Positions 23,025-26,220 of a DNA stretch of 26,220 bases are shown piece by piece. The DNA is from Lachnospiraceae bacterium (GTDB taxonomy: Bacteria; Bacillota_A; Clostridia; Lachnospirales; Lachnospiraceae), in the NCBI GenBank assembly GCA_017516285.1, contig JAFXDD010000014.1, positions 1 to 26,220 on the forward strand. The letters run 5' to 3'. Below the pieces are notes generated by a model. The model did not search any database. It worked only from the letters and a program-made list of their open reading frames with translations, and was not told where the DNA came from. How positions within the stretch are numbered: position 1 is the stretch's first letter; each line of letters begins with the position of its first letter. The position numbers and the translations under genes are program-made.

Positions 23025-24815
23025 ATGGCAAGTCAAAAGGCAGAAAATTTATTAAATCTGGCATTTGGTACTCCTCTTAGGGAGCGCATAAGGTCGGACA
23101 ATTTAAACGTAGGATATTCCGAAAGGGATAGGACATGGGAATTTATTGTGAAATATAACGGCAGTCTGCAGGCCGTGCAGGATGCTTTCATGGGGGTAAT
23201 TGCAGAGGAGCTGATAGCAGGTTACGGTATCTTGACCGTGCCGGAGAGCATGGTGGAGCAAGTATTGTCCCGTCCGGAAATTGAATATGCAGAAATACCA
23301 AAGAAGCTGTATTTTGCCGATTTTCAGGCAAGGTCAGCTTCTTGTATTTTGGAGGTAACAGATCGTTTTCCAAATTTAACCGGAAGAGGCGTGGTAGTTG
23401 CGGTGATTGATTCGGGTATTGATTACACTTTACCTCACTTTCAGAATGCGGATGGCAGCACCCGTATACTGGCTTTGTGGGATCAGGGACAGAGTACAAG
23501 TGACAGGTATCCGCCACCGGAGGGGTTTACGCAGGGAAGGTTGTATACGGAGGAGGATATTAATGAGGCATTAGGTATGAGGACTGAGGATGAAAGAGAT
23601 GCTTTGGCACCAGGGGATAATATTTTTATTTCCAGACTATCGGTGGACGACACCGGTCATGGTACGGCGGTAGCAGGACTTGCAGCTTCCAGTCCGGTAG
23701 AGGATTATGAGGGAGTGGCACCGGAAAGCAGCCTGTTAGTGGTAAAGCTGGCCAATTCCGACAGGGAAAGCTTTCCCAGAACTACGGAGCTTATGCGGGC
23801 ACTGACCTTTGTGGTTAGGTATGCAGCTGACAGGGGGTTACCTGTTGCTGTTAATTTAAGCTTTGGAAATAGCTATGGCTCTCATAATGGAGGTTCTATA
23901 TTGGAGCGCTTTATTGATAATGTGTCGGAAATTGGTCGTAGCGTAATCTGCATAGGAACCGGCAATGAAGGAGCCAGCGGAGGTCATTTTGCAGGTGTTG
24001 TGCGGCCACGGCAGGAGCTGGAGGTAGAGTTTGCGGTTGCGTCTTATGAAGCAACGTTAAATTTGCAAATCTGGAAAAATTACGTAGATCGTTATCGTGT
24101 GGTGGTGGTGGCACCATTAGGGGAGGAATTGATTATTCAGGAGGATATCCTGGGCCGGCTGGAAGCAGTGCTTGGAGATACCCGTCTGTTGGTGTATGTG
24201 GGAGAACCAAAGCCCTATACCACCAATCAGGAAATATATATTGATTTTTTGCCGGAAAGGGATTATGTGGACAGCGGTGTGTGGACCATAAGGCTGGAGC
24301 CTATAGATATCAGAAATGGCTACATATATATGTATTTGCCAAGTGAAGCGGCCCGAAGCAGCGGTACCCGTTTTGTAACATCCACACCGGAGGTAACCCT
24401 GACTATTCCTTCTACAGCCTCCAGAGCCATTGCAGTAGGTGCCTATAATTCGGTTTATAATGCCTATGCAGACTTTTCCGGAAGAGGCTATGCAGGACAG
24501 GGCGCTGATGTGGGAGAACGGGAAATCGGCAGCGTCCGTCCTACCCTTGTGGCCCCGGGAGTATCCTTACAGGCTGTCACACCGGGCGGCACCTATCAGT
24601 ATGTGTCAGGCACCAGCTTTGCCACCCCTGTCGTAACAGGCTCCGCAGCCCTTTTAATGGAATGGGGCATCGTCCGCGGCGAGGATCCTTTTATGTATGG
24701 AGAGAAGGTAAAGGCAAATCTGATAAGGGGTGCCAGAAGATTTAATGTGCCTGTTTCGTGGCCCAATGAAATGTATGGCTGGGGGGCACTGTGTTTGGGG
24801 GATAGTTTAATATAG
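23025..24815 (+). CDS. S8 family serine peptidase (subtilase; Csp-like, no signal peptide)
   Basis: 596 residues. The catalytic triad is intact: Asp129 in VVVAVIDSGID, His212 in DTGHGTAVAG, Ser531 in SGTSFATPVVTG. Oxyanion Asn314 lies in GTGNEGA. The N-terminal 100 residues (ending near PKKLYFAD) look like an inhibitor-type prodomain. An inserted jelly-roll-like segment occupies about 330-470. Csp proteases of clostridial spores have this layout, but this copy has an intact triad and lies outside a spore operon. No signal peptide or membrane span, so likely cytosolic or released by another route. The start has only a weak upstream site (AAAAGG). The substrate is not known. Confidence 0.85.
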   Translation: MASQKAENLLNLAFGTPLRERIRSDNLNVGYSERDRTWEFIVKYNGSLQAVQDAFMGVIAEELIAGYGILTVPESMVEQVLSRPEIEYAEIPKKLYFADFQARSASCILEVTDRFPNLTGRGVVVAVIDSGIDYTLPHFQNADGSTRILALWDQGQSTSDRYPPPEGFTQGRLYTEEDINEALGMRTEDERDALAPGDNIFISRLSVDDTGHGTAVAGLAASSPVEDYEGVAPESSLLVVKLANSDRESFPRTTELMRALTFVVRYAADRGLPVAVNLSFGNSYGSHNGGSILERFIDNVSEIGRSVICIGTGNEGASGGHFAGVVRPRQELEVEFAVASYEATLNLQIWKNYVDRYRVVVVAPLGEELIIQEDILGRLEAVLGDTRLLVYVGEPKPYTTNQEIYIDFLPERDYVDSGVWTIRLEPIDIRNGYIYMYLPSEAARSSGTRFVTSTPEVTLTIPSTASRAIAVGAYNSVYNAYADFSGRGYAGQGADVGEREIGSVRPTLVAPGVSLQAVTPGGTYQYVSGTSFATPVVTGSAALLMEWGIVRGEDPFMYGEKVKANLIRGARRFNVPVSWPNEMYGWGALCLGDSLI

Positions 24816-24841
24816 GTGCTGGAGGTTGGCAGATAAAAGTG

Positions 24842-24870
24842 TATAAAAGCATTTTATAAGCTCTTTTTGT
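24842..24870 (+). terminator. Weak AT-rich hairpin with U-run after the subtilase gene
   Basis: TATAAAA (24842-24848) pairs with TTTTATA (24852-24858) around GCA, and CTTTTT follows (24863-24868). A weak stem, so only a tentative terminator. Confidence 0.35.
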
Positions 24871-24906
24871 GCACATTATTCACAAATAGGTGCGCCGTAG
24901 GGAAAA

Positions 24907-24951
24907 TATATAACTTAAAATAGGGAATAATACTAAAGATTAAGTTATATA
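24907..24951. promoter_or_regulatory. Perfect 12-bp inverted repeat upstream of the double-HTH gene (candidate operator)
   Basis: TATATAACTTAA (24907-24918) and TTAAGTTATATA (24940-24951) are perfectly complementary, with 33 bp between matching positions, about three helical turns. The right arm ends at the AAGGA ribosome site. It may be an operator for one of the two HTH proteins, or an RNA hairpin that masks that site. Confidence 0.55.
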
Positions 24952-24964
24952 AGGAATGAACCTG

Positions 24965-25654
24965 ATGGGTGAAGATTATGGTAAGGCGTTAAATCGGTTA
25001 GAGGATGAGCGCCTGGAGTATAAGATTACACAGGGGAAAATGGGCAAAATGCTAAAGATGACGCAAAGTCATTATTATAAGGCGGCAAATGGTGAGAAGC
25101 GTTTTGGCTATTATGAATTGCAGGCCATGTGTAACTCCGAGTTAGATGTATATCATATATTTACCGGTAAGCGCAGTAGTCGAAAGGATTATTTTGATGC
25201 TTCTTTCTGGGAAGCTGATTATGAGCAGCTGCTGGTATGCCTTAAAATTATTCACATGGTGGCTGGTGCGAATAAGAGAGGCGGAGCCGAGGCAAAGGAA
25301 TGGGAGCGTATATTTAAAGATACGCATTATATAGAATATGCTTTATACATTATTGCTGAAGAGCAGAATGTCTTTAAGGCTGTGCGCACATATAAAGGTA
25401 TCAAGCAAATGGAAATGGCTGACGAATTAGCCATGGATGTGAAAAAACTACGGGCTTTGGAAAGCAATCATATTTTGCCGGACAGTGAGCTTATATTTAA
25501 AATGTACAGTATTTATAGTGTGTCACCGGCACTTTTTTTAAAGGATGCAAAGTGCCTTAAAAATGAAATATGCTATCTTGTGGATAGTGTTGGAGAAAAC
25601 GTAAGACAAAATCTATTAACTTGCGTCAAAGATACATTAGAGAAATTTCTATAA
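24965..25654 (+). CDS. DNA-binding protein with two HTH (XRE-like) regions
   Basis: 229 residues from ATG 24965, 9 bases after AAGGA (24951-24955). The ATG at 24956 touches that site. An N-terminal XRE-like HTH (about 15-65) includes ITQGKMGKMLKMTQSHYYKAANGEKRF. Residues about 75-130 form a helical linker. A second XRE-like HTH (about 137-192) includes YKGIKQMEMADELAMDVKKLRALESNHILPDSEL and ends FLKD. Inferred role: transcription factor or binder of paired sites. The next gene starts 58 bases later and also encodes an XRE-type HTH protein, so the pair may act together. No partner toxin or enzyme is visible in the window. Confidence 0.6.
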   Translation: MGEDYGKALNRLEDERLEYKITQGKMGKMLKMTQSHYYKAANGEKRFGYYELQAMCNSELDVYHIFTGKRSSRKDYFDASFWEADYEQLLVCLKIIHMVAGANKRGGAEAKEWERIFKDTHYIEYALYIIAEEQNVFKAVRTYKGIKQMEMADELAMDVKKLRALESNHILPDSELIFKMYSIYSVSPALFLKDAKCLKNEICYLVDSVGENVRQNLLTCVKDTLEKFL

Positions 25655-25712
25655 CTTGGTTGAAGGGGAATGTTTAATTGTTTATACAAAAGAAGTGCAA
25701 TTGGAGATAAAC

Positions 25713-26042
25713 ATGATTGACAAGTGCGTGGGACAAAGAATTAAAGAGCTTAGGGAATTAAATAAATATACGAGGGAGGAATTTGCAGAAGAAGTAAGTA
25801 TATCGGCTAAATATCTCTATGAAATCGAAACAGGAAAGAAAAATTTCTCTTCTGATATCTTATGCAGGATAGCACAAAGTCTATCTGTCAGTTGCGATTA
25901 TATTATGCTTGGTGAAGCAAGGAGTAACTGCAAAGAGGAGAAAATTGCTGCAATTCTTCAGCAGATGAATACAAAACAACTTATAGCGGCAGGAAAGATA
26001 TTTAAGTTGATGGCTGATTTGTGTGATGATATGGATATATAA
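25713..26042 (+). CDS. XRE family HTH transcriptional regulator
   Basis: 109 residues from ATG 25713, set by TTGGAG (25701-25706). An in-frame TTG at 25656 has no such site. Residues 5-66 are a standard XRE HTH: VGQRIKELRELNKYTREEFAEEV, then SAKYLYEIETGKKNFSSDILCRIAQSLSVSCDYIMLG. A short C-terminal helix (74-103) may mediate dimerisation. It follows the double-HTH gene on the same strand with a 58-base gap and probably shares its transcript. Target unknown. Confidence 0.85.
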   Translation: MIDKCVGQRIKELRELNKYTREEFAEEVSISAKYLYEIETGKKNFSSDILCRIAQSLSVSCDYIMLGEARSNCKEEKIAAILQQMNTKQLIAAGKIFKLMADLCDDMDI

Positions 26043-26150
26043 AATTAATAAATCTTTTAGCTATGGGCAGTCGTAAATGCTTGAGTTTCCGCAAACTGTA
26101 ATTTAAAAATGGATGTGTTTATCCAAAGTACCAATCTACTGTTCTTTTTG

Positions 26151-26190
26151 AGTGCCTGTGGATGACAGTTCATCGAATAGAGGCACTTTA
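26151..26190 (+). terminator. Terminator after the HTH gene pair
   Basis: AGTGCCT (26151-26157) pairs with AGGCACT (26181-26187), with an inner GATGA/TCATC helix, followed by TTTA. The bases 26043-26150 show no gene. Confidence 0.6.
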
Positions 26191-26192
26191 AT

Positions 26193-26210
26193 AAGCCCCA
26201 CCCGGGGCTT
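26193..26210. terminator. Compact GC hairpin at the window end
   Basis: AAGCCCC (26193-26199) pairs with GGGGCTT (26204-26210) around ACCC. It could be a terminator for a gene beyond the window on the - strand (TTATTAAAG follows on that strand). Confidence 0.45.
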
Positions 26211-26220
26211 TGACCCACCG

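Overview
The window looks like a chromosomal segment of a Gram-positive, low-to-moderate GC Clostridia member, most likely Lachnospiraceae. The evidence is strong AGGAGG-type ribosome binding sites, frequent TTG/ATG start ambiguity, a sortase-type C-terminus on a large surface protein, Big_2/CBM/CBM32 wall-associated architecture, a CPC-type copper ATPase, and several intrinsic terminators and extended -10 promoters of the Gram-positive type. The taxonomic call is an inference from style and gene content, not from a marker alignment.

Positions 1-9640 are a carbohydrate-handling block on the + strand. It has a 5'-truncated cell-surface protein (Ig-like plus CBM4/9-like modules, Ser-Asp stalk, variant sortase signal), a secreted heparinase II/III-type lyase with two nearly identical C-terminal CBM32 modules, a cytosolic GH28 (polygalacturonase-type) glycosidase and a beta-lactamase-fold serine hydrolase. 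A strong terminator at 9571-9630 closes the block. The likely logic is binding and cutting of an acidic (uronate-containing) polysaccharide outside the cell, with final trimming inside.

Positions 9640-12470 hold a complete RhuM-family gene preceded by the remains of a second, diverged RhuM-like gene. On the - strand follows an ECF sigma factor / zinc anti-sigma pair with a 4-base overlap.

Positions 12470-19530 hold two polytopic membrane proteins of the DUF6056/GtrII (glycosyltransferase-like) type flanking a one-carbon/folate set: glyA, folC, folE. Each membrane-protein gene has, just upstream of its promoter, a 118-141 bp palindromic element. The two elements share AAATTCCGGTTT-type ends and look like members of one MITE-like family. 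A decayed transposase tail lies near 19330-19480.

Positions 19563-26220 hold a DUF1905-like plus C39-like cysteine peptidase fusion, a CopA copper ATPase with an extra C-terminal metal-binding domain that has its own start signals, an intact S8 subtilase without a signal peptide, and two consecutive HTH regulators. The first regulator carries two HTH regions and sits behind a perfect 12-bp inverted repeat.

No rRNA, tRNA, CRISPR array or replication origin was recognised. The points most worth a second look are the paired palindromic elements, the CopA/CopZ internal start, the DUF1905-peptidase fusion, the RhuM remnant and the HTH operator palindrome.
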